Assembly: GCF_050947335.1 (NCBI RefSeq)
Contig: NW_027473314.1
Coordinates: 3,844,001-3,908,000, forward strand
Direction of reading: 5' to 3'
Origin: Megachile rotundata
Lineage: Eukaryota; Arthropoda; Insecta; Hymenoptera; Megachilidae
DNA length: 64,000 nucleotides
Shown here: positions 12,573 through 27,004 of the stretch, in pieces
How the letters are laid out: the number at the start of each line of letters is the position of its first letter
Numbering within the stretch: the stretch's first letter is position 1
Notes under the pieces: generated by a model
Told to the model about the DNA's origin: nothing
The model's database searches: none
Seen by the model: the letters and a program-made list of their open reading frames with translations, nothing else
Translations under genes and position numbers: made by a program

Positions 12573-12600
12573 TGTGACGGGTATAAAATACCACGTCACA
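12573..12600. other. near-palindrome at the LTR terminus
   Basis: TGTGACGGGTAT (12573-12584) is inverted in ATACCACGTCACA (12588-12600), with a single extra base and AAA at the centre. It ends exactly on the last base of the element, so the extreme terminus can fold on itself. Read from the minus strand, the element begins TGTGACGTGG. Such an arrangement may relate to integrase recognition or to a regulatory dimer site. Confidence 0.65.
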
Positions 12601-12604
12601 ATAC
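12601..12604. repeat. right target-site duplication ATAC
   Basis: ATAC follows the terminal CA at 12599-12600 and matches 10667-10670. The next unit starts at 12603 (= 3 modulo 14), exactly what a 1,934-bp insertion into a lattice starting at 1 modulo 14 predicts. Confidence 0.75.
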
Positions 12605-13736
12605 AATCACAATCATACCATCACCATCATACAATCACAATCATACAATCACAATAATACAATCACAATCATACAATTAAAATCATACAATCACAATCAT
12701 ACAACGACAACCATACAATCACAATCATGCAATTACAATCATACAATCACAATCATACAATCACAATCATGCAATCACAATCATACAATCAAAATCATAC
12801 AATCACAATCACACAGGCGCAATCATACAATCACAATCATACAATCACAATCATACAATTAAAATCATACAATCACAATCATACAATCACAATCGTAAAA
12901 TCACAATCATACAATCACAATCATATAATCACAATCATACAATCACAATCATACAATCGCAATCATACAATCACCATCATACAATCACAATCATACAATC
13001 ATAATCATATAATCACACTCATTAAATTGCAATCATACAATCGCAATCATACAAACACAATCATAAAATCGCAATCATACAATCGCAATGTCACAATCAC
13101 AATCATACAATCACAATCATACAAACGCAATCATACAATCACAATCATATAATCGCAATTATACAATCACAATCATACAATCACAAGCATACAATCACAA
13201 TCATACAATCACAATCATGCAATCACAATCATACAATCAAAATCATACAATCACAATCACACAGTCGCAATCATACAATCACAATCATACAAACACAATC
13301 ATACAATTAAAGCCATACAATCACAATCATACAATCACGATCATACAATCACGATCATACAATCACGATCATACAATCACGATCATACAATCACTATCAT
13401 ACAATCACGATCATACAATCACAATCATACAATCACAATCATACAAATAACATCATACAAATAAAATCATACAACCACAATCATACAATCACGATCATAC
13501 AATCACAGTCATACAATCACAGTCATACAATCACAATCATACAATCACAATCATACAAATAACATCATACAAATAAAATCATACAATCACAATCATACAA
13601 TCACAGTCATACAATCAAAATCATACAATCACAATGATACAATCGCAATCATACAATCACAATAATACAATCTCAATCATGCAATCACAATCATACAATC
13701 ACAATCATACAATTAAAATCATACAATCACAATCAT

Positions 13737-15500
13737 ACAATCTGAATCATGCAACTACAATCATACGATCATAATCATGCAAGAACAATCATACAATCAC
13801 AATCATGGAACCATAATTATACAACCACAATCATACGATCACAATCATACAATCGCAATCATACAAACGCAATCATACAATCACAGTCATATAATCACAA
13901 TTATACAATCACAATCATACAATCACAATCATGCAATCACAATCATACAATCAAAATCATACAATCACAATCATACAATCACAATCATACAATCACAATC
14001 ATACAATCACAATCATACAATCACAATCATACAATCACAATCATACAATAAAAGTCATACAATCACATTCATACAATGACAATCATACAATCACAATCAT
14101 ACAATCACAATCATACAAACACAATCATACAATCACAGTCATGCAATCACAATCATACAATCGCAATCATACAATCGCAATATCACAATCACTATCATAC
14201 AATCACAATCATACAATCACAGTCATACAATCACAACCATACAATCACAATCATACAATCACAGTCATACAATCACAATCATACAATCGCAAACATACAA
14301 TCCCAATGTCACAATCACAATCATACAATCAAAATCATACAATCACAATGATACAATCATAATAATACAATCACAATCATAAAATCACAATCATACAATC
14401 ACGATCATTCAATCACGATCATACAATCACGATCATACAACCACGATCATACAATCACGATCATACAATCACGATCATACAATCACGATCATACAATCAC
14501 GATCATACAATCACGATCATACAATCACGATCATACAATCACGATCATACAATCGCGATCATACAATCACGATCATACAATCACAATCGTACAAATAACA
14601 TCATACAAATGAAATCATACAACCACAATCATACAATCACAATCATACAATCGCAATCATAAAATTGCAATGTCACAATCACTATCATACAATCACAATC
14701 ATACAATCACAATCATACAATCACAATCATATAATCACAATCATGCAATCACAATCATACAATCACCATCATACAATCACAATCATTCAATCACCATCAT
14801 GCAATCACAATCATACAATCATAATCATATAATCACACTCATTAAATTGCAATCATACAATCGCAATCATACAAACACAATCATAAAATCGCAATCATAC
14901 AATCGCAATGTCACAATCACAATCATACAATCACAATCATAGAAACGCAATCATACAATCACAATCATATAATCACAGTCATGCAATCACAATCATACAA
15001 TCGCAATCATACAATCGCAATATCACAATCACTATCATACAATCACAATCATACAATCACAGTCATACAATCACAATCATACAATCACAATCATACAATC
15101 ACAATCATACAATCACAGTCATACAATCACAATCATACAATCGCAAACATACAATCGCAATGTCACAATCACTATCGTAAAATCACAATCATACAATCAC
15201 AATCATACAATCACAATCATACAATCACAATCTTACTGTCACAATCATACAAACACCATCATACAATCACAGTCATGCAATCACAATCATACAATCGCAA
15301 TCATACAATCGCAATATCACAATCACTATCAGACAATCACAATCATACAATCACAGTCATACAATCACAGTCATACAATCACAATGATACAATCACAATA
15401 ATACAATCACGATCATAAAATCAGAATTATACAATCACGATCATACAATCACGATCATACAATCACGATCATACAATCACGATCATACAATTGCAATGTC
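13737..15500 (+). repeat. 1.76-kb segment reused at 21.8 and 25.2 kb
   Basis: Landmarks from 13749 through 14076, 14670, 14908 and 14981 to the GCAATGTC unit near 15490 recur at a constant +8,063 bp (21812-23563). They recur again 3,388 bp later (25200-26951). The offset 8,063 equals 576 units minus one base, the missing base being the 13-bp unit at 19043. So a 1.76-kb source block lies inside both copies of the 3,388-bp repeat. Confidence 0.88.
14395..14576 (+). repeat. run of thirteen CGATC-type units
   Basis: Thirteen consecutive units carry CGATC. They include point variants: TCAATCACGATCAT at 14409, one ACAACCACGATCAT and one ACAATCGCGATCAT. This is one of the longest such runs. Copies of it occur in both 3,388-bp repeats (near 22460 and 25850). 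Confidence 0.88.
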
Positions 15501-18085
15501 ACAATCACTATCATACAATCACAATCATACAATCACAATCATATAATCACAATCATACAATCACAATCATACAATCACAATCATACAATCACCATCATAC
15601 AATCACAATCATACAATCACCATCGTATAATCACAATCATACAATCATAATCATATAATCACACTCATAAAATTGCAATCATACAGTCGCAATCATACAA
15701 TCACAATCATACAATCACAATCGTACAATCTGAATCATGCAACTACAATCATACGATCATAATCATGCAAGAACAATCATACAATCACAATCATAGAACC
15801 ATAATTATACAACCACAATCATACAATCGCAATCATACAATCACGATCATACAATCACGATCATACAATCACGATCATACAATCACGATCATACAATCAC
15901 TATCATACAATCACGATCATACAATCACAATCATACAATCACAATCATACAAATAACATCATACAAATAAAATCATACAACCACAATCATACAATCACGA
16001 TCATACAATCACAGTCATACAATCACAGTCATACAATCACAATCATACAATCACAATCATACAAATAACATCATACAAATAAAATCATACAATCACAATC
16101 ATACAATCACAGTCATACAATCAAAATCATACAATCACAATGATACAATCGCAATCATACAATCACAATAATACAATCTCAATCATGCAATCACAATCAT
16201 ACAATCAAAATCATACAATCGCAATCATACAATCACAATCATACAGTCACAATCATACAATCTGAATCATGCAACTACAATCATACGATCATAATCATGC
16301 AAGAACAATCATACAATCACAATCATGGAACCATAATTATACAACCACAATCATACGATCACAATCATACAATCGCAATCATACAAACGCAATCATACAA
16401 TCACAATCATATAATCACAATTATACAATCACAATCATACAATCACAATCATGCAATCACAATCATACAATCAAAATCATACAATCACAATCATACAATC
16501 ACAATCATACAATCACAATCATACAATCACAATCATACAATCACAATCATACAATCACAATCATACAATCACAATCATACAATCACAATCATACAATCAC
16601 AATCATACAATAAAAGTCATACAATCACATTCATACAATGACAATCATACAATCACAATCATACAATCACAATCATACAAACACAATCATACAATCACAG
16701 TCATGCAATCACAATCATACAATCGCAATATCACAATCACTATCATACAATCACAATCATACAATCACAGTCATACAATCACAATCATACAATCACAATC
16801 ATACAATCACAGTCATACAATCACAATCATACAATCGCAAACATACAATCGCAATGTCACAATCACAATCATACAATCAAAATCATACAATCACAATGAT
16901 ACAATCATAATAATACAATCACAATCATAAAATCACAATCATACAATCACGATCATTCAATCACGATCATACAATCACGATCATACAACCACGATTATAC
17001 AATCACGATCGTACAATCACGATCATACAATCACGATCATACAATCACGATCATACAATCACGATCATACAATCACGATCATACAATCACGATCATACAA
17101 TCGCGATCATACAATCACGATCATACAATCACAATCATACAAATAACATCATACAAATGAAATCATACAACCACAATCATACAATCACAATCATACAATC
17201 GCAATCATAAAATTGCAATGTCACAATCACTATCATACAATCACAATCATACAATCACAATCATACAATCACAATCATACAATCACAATCATATAATCAC
17301 AATCATGCAATCACAATCATACAATCACCATCATACAATCACAATCATACAATCACCATCGTATAATCACAATCATACAATCATAATCATATAATCACAC
17401 TCATAAAATTGCAATCATACAGTCGCAATCATACAATCACAATCATACAATCACAATCGTACAATCTGAATCATGCAACTACAATCATACGATCATAATC
17501 ATGCAAGAACAATCATACAATCACATTCATGGAGCCATAATTATACAACCACAATCATACGATCACAATCATACAATCGCAATCATACAAACACAATCAT
17601 AAAAGCGCAATCGTACAATCGCAATGTCACAATCACAATCATACAATCACAATCATACAATCACAATCATACAAACGCAATCATACAATCACAATCATAT
17701 AATCACAATCATACAATCACAATCATTCAACCAAAAGCATACAATCACAATCATACAATCGCAGTCATGCAATCACAATCATACAATCACAATCATACAA
17801 TTAAAATCATACAATCACAACCATACAATGACAATCATACAATCACAATCATGCAATTACAATCATACAATCACAATCATACAATCACAATCATGCAATC
17901 ACAATCATACAATCAAAATCATACAATCACAATCACACAGTCGCAATCATACAATCACAATCATACAATCACAATCATACAATTAAAATCATACAATCAC
18001 AATCATACAATCACAATCATACAATCACAATCATACAATCACAATCATATAATCACAATCATACAATCACAATCATACAATCACA

Positions 18086-18560
18086 ATCATACAATCATAA
18101 TCATATAATCACACTCATTAAATTGCAATCATACAATCGCAATCATACAAACACAATCATAAAATCGCAATCATACAATCGCAATGTCACAATCACAATC
18201 ATACAATCACAATCATACAAACGCAATCATACAATCACAATCATATAATCACAATTATACAATCACAATCATACAATCACAAGCATACAATCACAATCAT
18301 ACAATCACAATCATGCAATCACAATCATACAATCAAAATCATACAATCACAATCACACAGTCGCAATCATACAATCACAATCATACAATCACAATCATAC
18401 AATTAAAATCATACAATCACAATCATACAATCACGATCATACAATCACGATCATACAATCACGATCATACAATCACGATCATACAATCACGATCATACAA
18501 TCACCATCATACAATCACAATCATACAAATAACATCATACAAATAAAATCATACAACCAC
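18086..18560 (+). repeat. recurrent core block (representative copy)
   Basis: A run of about 30 units in fixed order: ATAATCACACTCAT, TAAATTGCAATCAT, ACAAACACAATCAT, AAAATCGCAATCAT, the GCAATGTC unit, ACAAACGCAATCAT, ATAATCACAATTAT, ACAATCACAAGCAT, GCAATCACAATCAT, ACAATCAAAATCAT, ACAGTCGCAATCAT, ACAATTAAAATCAT, a CGATC run, then ACAAATAACATCAT and ACAACCACAATCAT. It recurs at least 25 times. The ATG inside GCAATGTC lies at 6450, 7766, 8452, 9236, 13088, 18184, 20199, 29536, 29844, 31188, 32574, 34561, 34869, 36213, 37543, 39530, 39838, 40747, 42385, 44386, 44918, 46038, 48529, 52545, 54923 and 57400. It is the main building block of the larger repeats. Its copies differ mostly in the number of CGATC units. 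Confidence 0.9.
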
Positions 18561-18832
18561 AATCATACAATCACAATCATACAATCACAATCATACAATC
18601 ACAATAATACAATCACAATCATACAATCACAATCATACAATCACAATCATACAATCACAGTCATGCAATCACAATCATACAATCGCAATCATACAATCGC
18701 AATATCACAATCACTATCATACAATCACAATCATACAATCACAATCATACAATCACAGTCATACAATCAAAATCATACAATCGCAATGATACAATCACAA
18801 TAATACAATCACAATCATAAAATCACAATCAT

Positions 18833-19028
18833 ACAATCACGATCATACAATCACGAACATACAATCACGGTCATACAATCACGATCATACAATCACGATC
18901 ATACAATCACGATCATACAATCACGATCATACAATCACGATCATACAATCACGATCATACAATCACGATCATACAATCACGATCATACAATCGCGATCAT
19001 ACAATCACGATCATGCAATCACGATCAT
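18833..19028 (+). repeat. run of fourteen CG-variant units
   Basis: Fourteen consecutive G-bearing units, with ACAATCACGAACAT second and ACAATCACGGTCAT third, ending in GCAATCACGATCAT. One consensus unit then separates the run from the 13-bp unit at 19043. The same order (CGATC run, GCAATCACGATCAT, consensus unit, 13-bp unit) is kept at the later copies of the 13-bp unit. Confidence 0.88.
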
Positions 19029-19042
19029 ACAATCACAATCAT

Positions 19043-19055
19043 ACATCACAATCAT
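19043..19055 (+). repeat. first 13-bp unit (one-base-deleted marker)
   Basis: ACATCACAATCAT is the consensus unit minus one A. It shifts the lattice from 3 to 2 modulo 14. The same unit, with the same flanks (GCAATCACGATCAT upstream, GCAATATT downstream), recurs at 28954, 33979, 38948, 40165, 43426, 47597, 49192, 53768, 56160, 58609, 61422 and 63857. A related 13-bp unit, ACATGACAGTCAT, stands at 51249. Distances between neighbours leave a remainder of 13 modulo 14, except 53768 to 56160, where one more base is lost. Confidence 0.92.
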
Positions 19056-20220
19056 ACAATCGCAATATTACAATCGCAATCATACAATCGCAATGTCACA
19101 ATCACTATCATACAATCACAATCATACAATCACTATCGTACAATCACAATCATACAAACGCAATCATACAATCACAATCATATAATCACAATTATACAAT
19201 CACAATCATACAATCACAAGCATACAATCACAATCATACAATCACAATCATACAATCACAATCATACAATCACAATCATACAATCTCAATCATGCAATCA
19301 CAATCATACAATAAAAATCATACAATCACAATCATACAATCACAATCATACAATCACAATCATACAATCACAATCATACAATCACAATCATACCATCACA
19401 ATCATACAATAAAAGTCATACAATCACAATCATACAATGACAATCATACAATCACAATCATACAAACACAAGCATACAATCACAGTCATGCAATCACAAT
19501 CATACAATCGCAATCATACAATCGCAATATCACAATCACTATCATACAATCACAATCATACAATCACAATCATACAATCAGAGTCATACAATCAAAATCA
19601 TACAATCGCAATGATACAATCACAATAATACAATCACAATCATAAAATCACAATCATACAATCACGATCATACAATCACGAACATACAATCACGGTCATA
19701 CAATCACGATCATACAATCACGATCATACAATCACGATCATACAATCACGATCATACAATCACGATCATACAATCACGATCATACAATCACGATCATACA
19801 ATCACGATCATACAATCACGATCATGCAATCACGATCATACAATCACAATCATACAATCACAATCATACAATCACAATCATACAAATAACATCATACAAA
19901 TAAAATCATACAACCACAATCATGCAATCACAATCATACAATCACAATCATACAATTAAAATCATACAATCACAATCATACAATCACAATCATACAATCA
20001 CAATCATACAATCACAATCATATAATCACAATCATACAATCACTCTCATACAATCACCATCATACAATCACAATCATACAATCACCATCATACAATCACA
20101 ATCATACAATCATAATCATATAATCACACTCATTAAATTGCAATCATACAATCGCAATCATAAAAACACAATCATAAAATCGCAATCATACAATCGCAAT
20201 GTCACAATCACAATCATACA

Positions 20221-23200
20221 ATCACAATCATACAAACGCAATCATACAATCACAATCATATAATCACAATTATACAATCACAATCATACAATCACAAGCA
20301 TACAATCACAATCATACAATCACAATCATGCAATCACAATCATACAATCAAAATCATACAATCACAATCACACAGTCGCAATCATACAATCACAATCATA
20401 CAATTAAAATCATACAATCACGATCATACAATCACGATCATACAATCACGATTATACAATCACGATCATACAATCACGATCATACAATCACGATCATACA
20501 ATCACGATCATACAATCACGATCATACAATCACAATCATACAATCACAATCATACAAATAACATCATACAAATGAAATCATACAACCACAATCATACAAT
20601 CACAATCATAATATCACAATCATACAATCACAATCATACAATCACAATCATACAATCACAATCATACAATCACAATCATACAATCACAATCATACAATAA
20701 AAGTCAGACAATAAAAGTCATACAATCACATTCATACAATGACAATCATACAATCACGATCATACAATCACAATCATACAAACACAATCATACAATCACA
20801 GTCATGCAATCACAATCATACAATCGCAATCATACAATCGCAATATCACAATCACTATCATACAATTACAATCATACAATCACAGTCATACAATCACAAT
20901 CATACAATCACAATCATACAATCACAATCATACAATCACGACCATACAATCACGATCATACAATCACAATCATACAATCGCAATATTACAATCGCAATCA
21001 TACAATCACAATCATACAATTAAAATCATACAATCACAATCATACAATGACAATCATACAATCACGATCATACAATCATAATCATACAATCACAATCATA
21101 CAATCACAATCATACAATCACAATCATATAATCACAGTCATACAATCGCAATATTACAATCGCAATCATACAATCACAATCATCCAATTAAAATCATACA
21201 ATCACAATCATACAATGACAATCATACAATCACAATCATACAATCACAATCATACAATCACAATCATACAATCACAATTATACAAACGCAATCATACAAT
21301 CACAATCATATAATCACAATTATACAATCACAATCATACAATCACAAGCATACAATCACAATCATACAATCACAATCATGCAATCACAATCATACAATCA
21401 AAATCATACAATCACAATCACACAGTCGCAATCATACAATCACAATCATACAATCACAATCATACAATTAAAATCATACAATCACAATCATACAATCACG
21501 ATCATACAATCACGATCATACAATCACGATCATACAATCACGATCATACAATCACGATCATACAATCACGATCATACAATCACCATCATACAATCACAAT
21601 CATACAAGTAACATCGTACAAATAAAATCATACAACCACAATCATACAATCACAATCATACAATCACAATCATACAATCACAATAATACAATCACAATCA
21701 TACAATCACAATCATACAATCACAATCATACAATCACAATCATACAATCACAATCATACAATCACAATCATACAATTAAAATCATACAATCACAATCATA
21801 CAATCTGAATCATGCAACTACAATCATACGATCATAATCATGCAAGAACAATCATACAATCACAATCATGGAACCATAATTATACAACCACAATCATACG
21901 ATCACAATCATACAATCGCAATCATACAAACGCAATCATACAATCACAGTCATATAATCACAATTATACAATCACAATCATACAATCACAATCATGCAAT
22001 CACAATCATACAATCAAAATCATACAATCACAATCATACAATCACAATCATACAATCACAATCATACAATCACAATCATACAATCACAATCATACAATCA
22101 CAATCATACAATAAAAGTCATACAATCACATTCATACAATGACAATCATACAATCACAATCATACAATCACAATCATACAAACACAATCATACAATCACA
22201 GTCATGCAATCACAATCATACAATCGCAATCATACAATCGCAATATCACAATCACTATCATACAATCACAATCATACAATCACAGTCATACAATCACAAC
22301 CATACAATCACAATCATACAATCACAGTCATACAATCACAATCATACAATCGCAAACATACAATCCCAATGTCACAATCACAATCATACAATCAAAATCA
22401 TACAATCACAATGATACAATCATAATAATACAATCACAATCATAAAATCACAATCATACAATCACGATCATTCAATCACGATCATACAATCACGATCATA
22501 CAACCACGATCATACAATCACGATCATACAATCACGATCATACAATCACGATCATACAATCACGATCATACAATCACGATCATACAATCACGATCATACA
22601 ATCACGATCATACAATCGCGATCATACAATCCCGATCATACAATCACAATCGTACAAATAACATCATACAAATGAAATCATACAACCACAATCATACAAT
22701 CACAATCATACAATCGCAATCATAAAATTGCAATGTCACAATCACTATCATACAATCACAATCATACAATCACAATCATACAATCACAATCATATAATCA
22801 CAATCATGCAATCACAATCATACAATCACCATCATACAATCACAATCATTCAATCACCATCATGCAATCACAATCATACAATCATAATCATATAATCACA
22901 CTCATTAAATTGCAATCATACAATCGCAATCATACAAACACAATCATAAAATCGCAATCATACAATCGCAATGTCACAATCACAATCATACAATCACAAT
23001 CATAGAAACGCAATCATACAATCACAATCATATAATCACAGTCATGCAATCACAATCATACAATCGCAATCATACAATCGCAATATCACAATCACTATCA
23101 TACAATCACAATCATACAATCACAGTCATACAATCACAATCATACAATCACAATCATACAATCACAATCATACAATCACAGTCATACAATCACAATCATA

Positions 23201-26200
23201 CAATCGCAAACATACAATCGCAATGTCACAATCACTATCGTAAAATCACAATCATACAATCACAATCATACAATCACAATCATACAATCACAATCTTACT
23301 GTCACAATCATACAAACACCATCATACAATCACAGTCATGCAATCACAATCATACAATCGCAATCATACAATCGCAATATCACAATCACTATCAGACAAT
23401 CACAATCATACAATCACAGTCATACAATCACAGTCATACAATCACAATGATACAATCACAATAATACAATCACGATCATAAAATCAGAATTATACAATCA
23501 CGATCATACAATCACGATCATACAATCACGATCATACAATCACGATCATACAATTGCAATGTCACAATCACTATCATACAATCACAATCATACAATCACA
23601 ATCATATAGTCACAATCATACAAACGCAATCATACAATCACAATCATATAATCACAATTATACAATCACAATCATACAATCACAAGCATACAATCACAAT
23701 CATACAATCACAATCATGCAATCACAATCATACAATCAAAATCATACAATCACAATCACACAGTCGCAATCATACAATCACAATCATACAATTAAAATCA
23801 TACAATCACGATCATACAATCACGATCATACAATCACGATTATACAATCACGATCATACAATCACGATCATACAATCACGATCATACAATCACGATCATA
23901 CAATCACGATCATACAATCACAATCATACAATCACAATCATACAAATAACATCATACAAATGAAATCATACAACCACAATCATACAATCACAATCATAAT
24001 ATCACAATCATACAATCACAATCATACAATCACAATCATACAATCACAATCATACAATCACAATCATACAATCACAATCATACAATAAAAGTCAGACAAT
24101 AAAAGTCATACAATCACATTCATACAATGACAATCATACAATCACGATCATACAATCACAATCATACAAACACAATCATACAATCACAGTCATGCAATCA
24201 CAATCATACAATCGCAATCATACAATCGCAATATCACAATCACTATCATACAATTACAATCATACAATCACAGTCATACAATCACAATCATACAATCACA
24301 ATCATACAATCACAATCATACAATCACGACCATACAATCACGATCATACAATCACAATCATACAATCGCAATATTACAATCGCAATCATACAATCACAAT
24401 CATACAATTAAAATCATACAATCACAATCATACAATGACAATCATACAATCACGATCATACAATCATAATCATACAATCACAATCATACAATCACAATCA
24501 TACAATCACAATCATATAATCACAGTCATACAATCGCAATATTACAATCGCAATCATACAATCACAATCATCCAATTAAAATCATACAATCACAATCATA
24601 CAATGACAATCATACAATCACAATCATACAATCACAATCATACAATCACAATCATACAATCACAATTATACAAACGCAATCATACAATCACAATCATATA
24701 ATCACAATTATACAATCACAATCATACAATCACAAGCATACAATCACAATCATACAATCACAATCATGCAATCACAATCATACAATCAAAATCATACAAT
24801 CACAATCACACAGTCGCAATCATACAATCACAATCATACAATCACAATCATACAATTAAAATCATACAATCACAATCATACAATCACGATCATACAATCA
24901 CGATCATACAATCACGATCATACAATCACGATCATACAATCACGATCATACAATCACGATCATACAATCACCATCATACAATCACAATCATACAAGTAAC
25001 ATCATACAAATAAAATCATACAACCACAATCATACAATCACAATCATACAATCACAATCATACAATCACAATAATACAATCACAATCATACAATCACAAT
25101 CATACAATCACAATCATACAATCACAATCATACAATCACAATCATACAATCACAATCATACAATTAAAATCATACAATCACAATCATACAATCTGAATCA
25201 TGCAACTACAATCATACGATCATAATCATGCAAGAACAATCATACAATCACAATCATGGAACCATAATTATACAACCACAATCATACGATCACAATCATA
25301 CAATCGCAATCATACAAACGCAATCATACAATCACAGTCATATAATCACAATTATACAATCACAATCATACAATCACAATCATGCAATCACAATCATACA
25401 ATCAAAATCATACAATCACAATCATACAATCACAATCATACAATCACAATCATACAATCACAATCATACAATCACAATCATACAATCACAATCATACAAT
25501 AAAAGTCATACAATCACATTCATACAATGACAATCATACAATCACAATCATACAATCACAATCATACAAACACAATCATACAATCACAGTCATGCAATCA
25601 CAATCATACAATCGCAATCATACAATCGCAATATCACAATCACTATCATACAATCACAATCATACAATCACAGTCATACAATCACAACCATACAATCACA
25701 ATCATACAATCACAGTCATACAATCACAATCATACAATCGCAAACATACAATCCCAATGTCACAATCACAATCATACAATCAAAATCATACAATCACAAT
25801 GATACAATCATAATAATACAATCACAATCATAAAATCACAATCATACAATCACGATCATTCAATCACGATCATACAATCACGATCATACAACCACGATCA
25901 TACAATCACGATCATACAATCACGATCATACAATCACGATCATACAATCACGATCATACAATCACGATCATACAATCACGATCATACAATCACGATCATA
26001 CAATCGCGATCATACAATCCCGATCATACAATCACAATCGTACAAATAACATCATACAAATGAAATCATACAACCACAATCATACAATCACAATCATACA
26101 ATCGCAATCATAAAATTGCAATGTCACAATCACTATCATACAATCACAATCATACAATCACAATCATACAATCACAATCATATAATCACAATCATGCAAT

Positions 26201-26996
26201 CACAATCATACAATCACCATCATACAATCACAATCATTCAATCACCATCATGCAATCACAATCATACAATCATAATCATATAATCACACTCATTAAATTG
26301 CAATCATACAATCGCAATCATACAAACACAATCATAAAATCGCAATCATACAATCGCAATGTCACAATCACAATCATACAATCACAATCATAGAAACGCA
26401 ATCATACAATCACAATCATATAATCACAGTCATGCAATCACAATCATACAATCGCAATCATACAATCGCAATATCACAATCACTATCATACAATCACAAT
26501 CATACAATCACAGTCATACAATCACAATCATACAATCACAATCATACAATCACAATCATACAATCACAGTCATACAATCACAATCATACAATCGCAAACA
26601 TACAATCGCAATGTCACAATCACTATCGTAAAATCACAATCATACAATCACAATCATACAATCACAATCATACAATCACAATCTTACTGTCACAATCATA
26701 CAAACACCATCATACAATCACAGTCATGCAATCACAATCATACAATCGCAATCATACAATCGCAATATCACAATCACTATCAGACAATCACAATCATACA
26801 ATCACAGTCATACAATCACAGTCATACAATCACAATGATACAATCACAATAATACAATCACGATCATAAAATCAGAATTATACAATCACGATCATACAAT
26901 CACGATCATACAATCACGATCATACAATCACGATCATACAATTGCAATGTCACAATCACTATCATACAATCACAATCATACAATCACAATCATATA
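20221..26996 (+). repeat. 3,388-bp tandem duplication (242 units)
   Basis: Landmarks recur at exactly +3,388 bp: 20232/23620, 20739/24127, 21378/24766, 21812/25200, 22733/26121 and 23044/26432. Each copy joins a core block, a 1.1-kb segment with two GCAATATT units, and the 1.76-kb segment from 13.7 kb. Both copies end with the private ATATAGTCACAATC string (near 23606 and 26994). That string marks the recombination joint: after it, copy 1 runs into copy 2, and copy 2 runs into sequence related to 15.5-17.5 kb. One visible difference is ACAAGTAACATCGT (near 21604) against ACAAGTAACATCAT (near 24992). The duplication is probably recent. Confidence 0.92.
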
Positions 26997-27004
26997 GTCA
27001 CAAT

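Larger units (their letters stand above)
10671..12600 (-). mobile_element. solo LTR of an LTR retrotransposon (putative)
   Basis: The only non-satellite sequence in the window. Read on either strand it starts with TG and ends with CA, and it is flanked by ATAC on both sides. Removing its 1,930 bp plus one ATAC rejoins the 14-bp satellite without any phase break. Known LTR retroelements of the Gypsy and BEL/Pao groups make 4-6 bp target duplications and have TG...CA LTR ends. No second LTR, primer-binding site, polypurine tract or gag/pol-like frame was seen, so a solo LTR left by LTR-LTR recombination fits best. The minus orientation rests on a TATAAAA at 11486-11492 and AATAAA signals at 10842-10852 and 11137-11142. 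The island is near 50% GC and CpG-rich, unlike the surroundings. The family is not recognised. A length of 1.9 kb is long for an LTR but not unknown. An alternative is an unknown element with LTR-like ends. Confidence 0.75.
12605..20220 (+). repeat. mosaic of shuffled satellite blocks
   Basis: Blocks known from elsewhere are joined in varied order. The divergent GAAC block occurs near 13741, 15731, 16261 and 17465. A segment from 13749 recurs at 16269 with a shift of 2,520 bp (180 units). The private ACAATCACGGTCAT variant at 18861 recurs at 19686 (825 bp, or 59 units minus one base). The recurrent core block is present at 13088 and 18184. No single tandem period covers the region. Confidence 0.75.

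Noticed and set aside
10671..12600. tRNA, rRNA or other structured RNA gene in the island
   Set aside because: I saw no tRNA cloverleaf with A/B boxes and no recognisable rRNA segment. The hairpins present are isolated.
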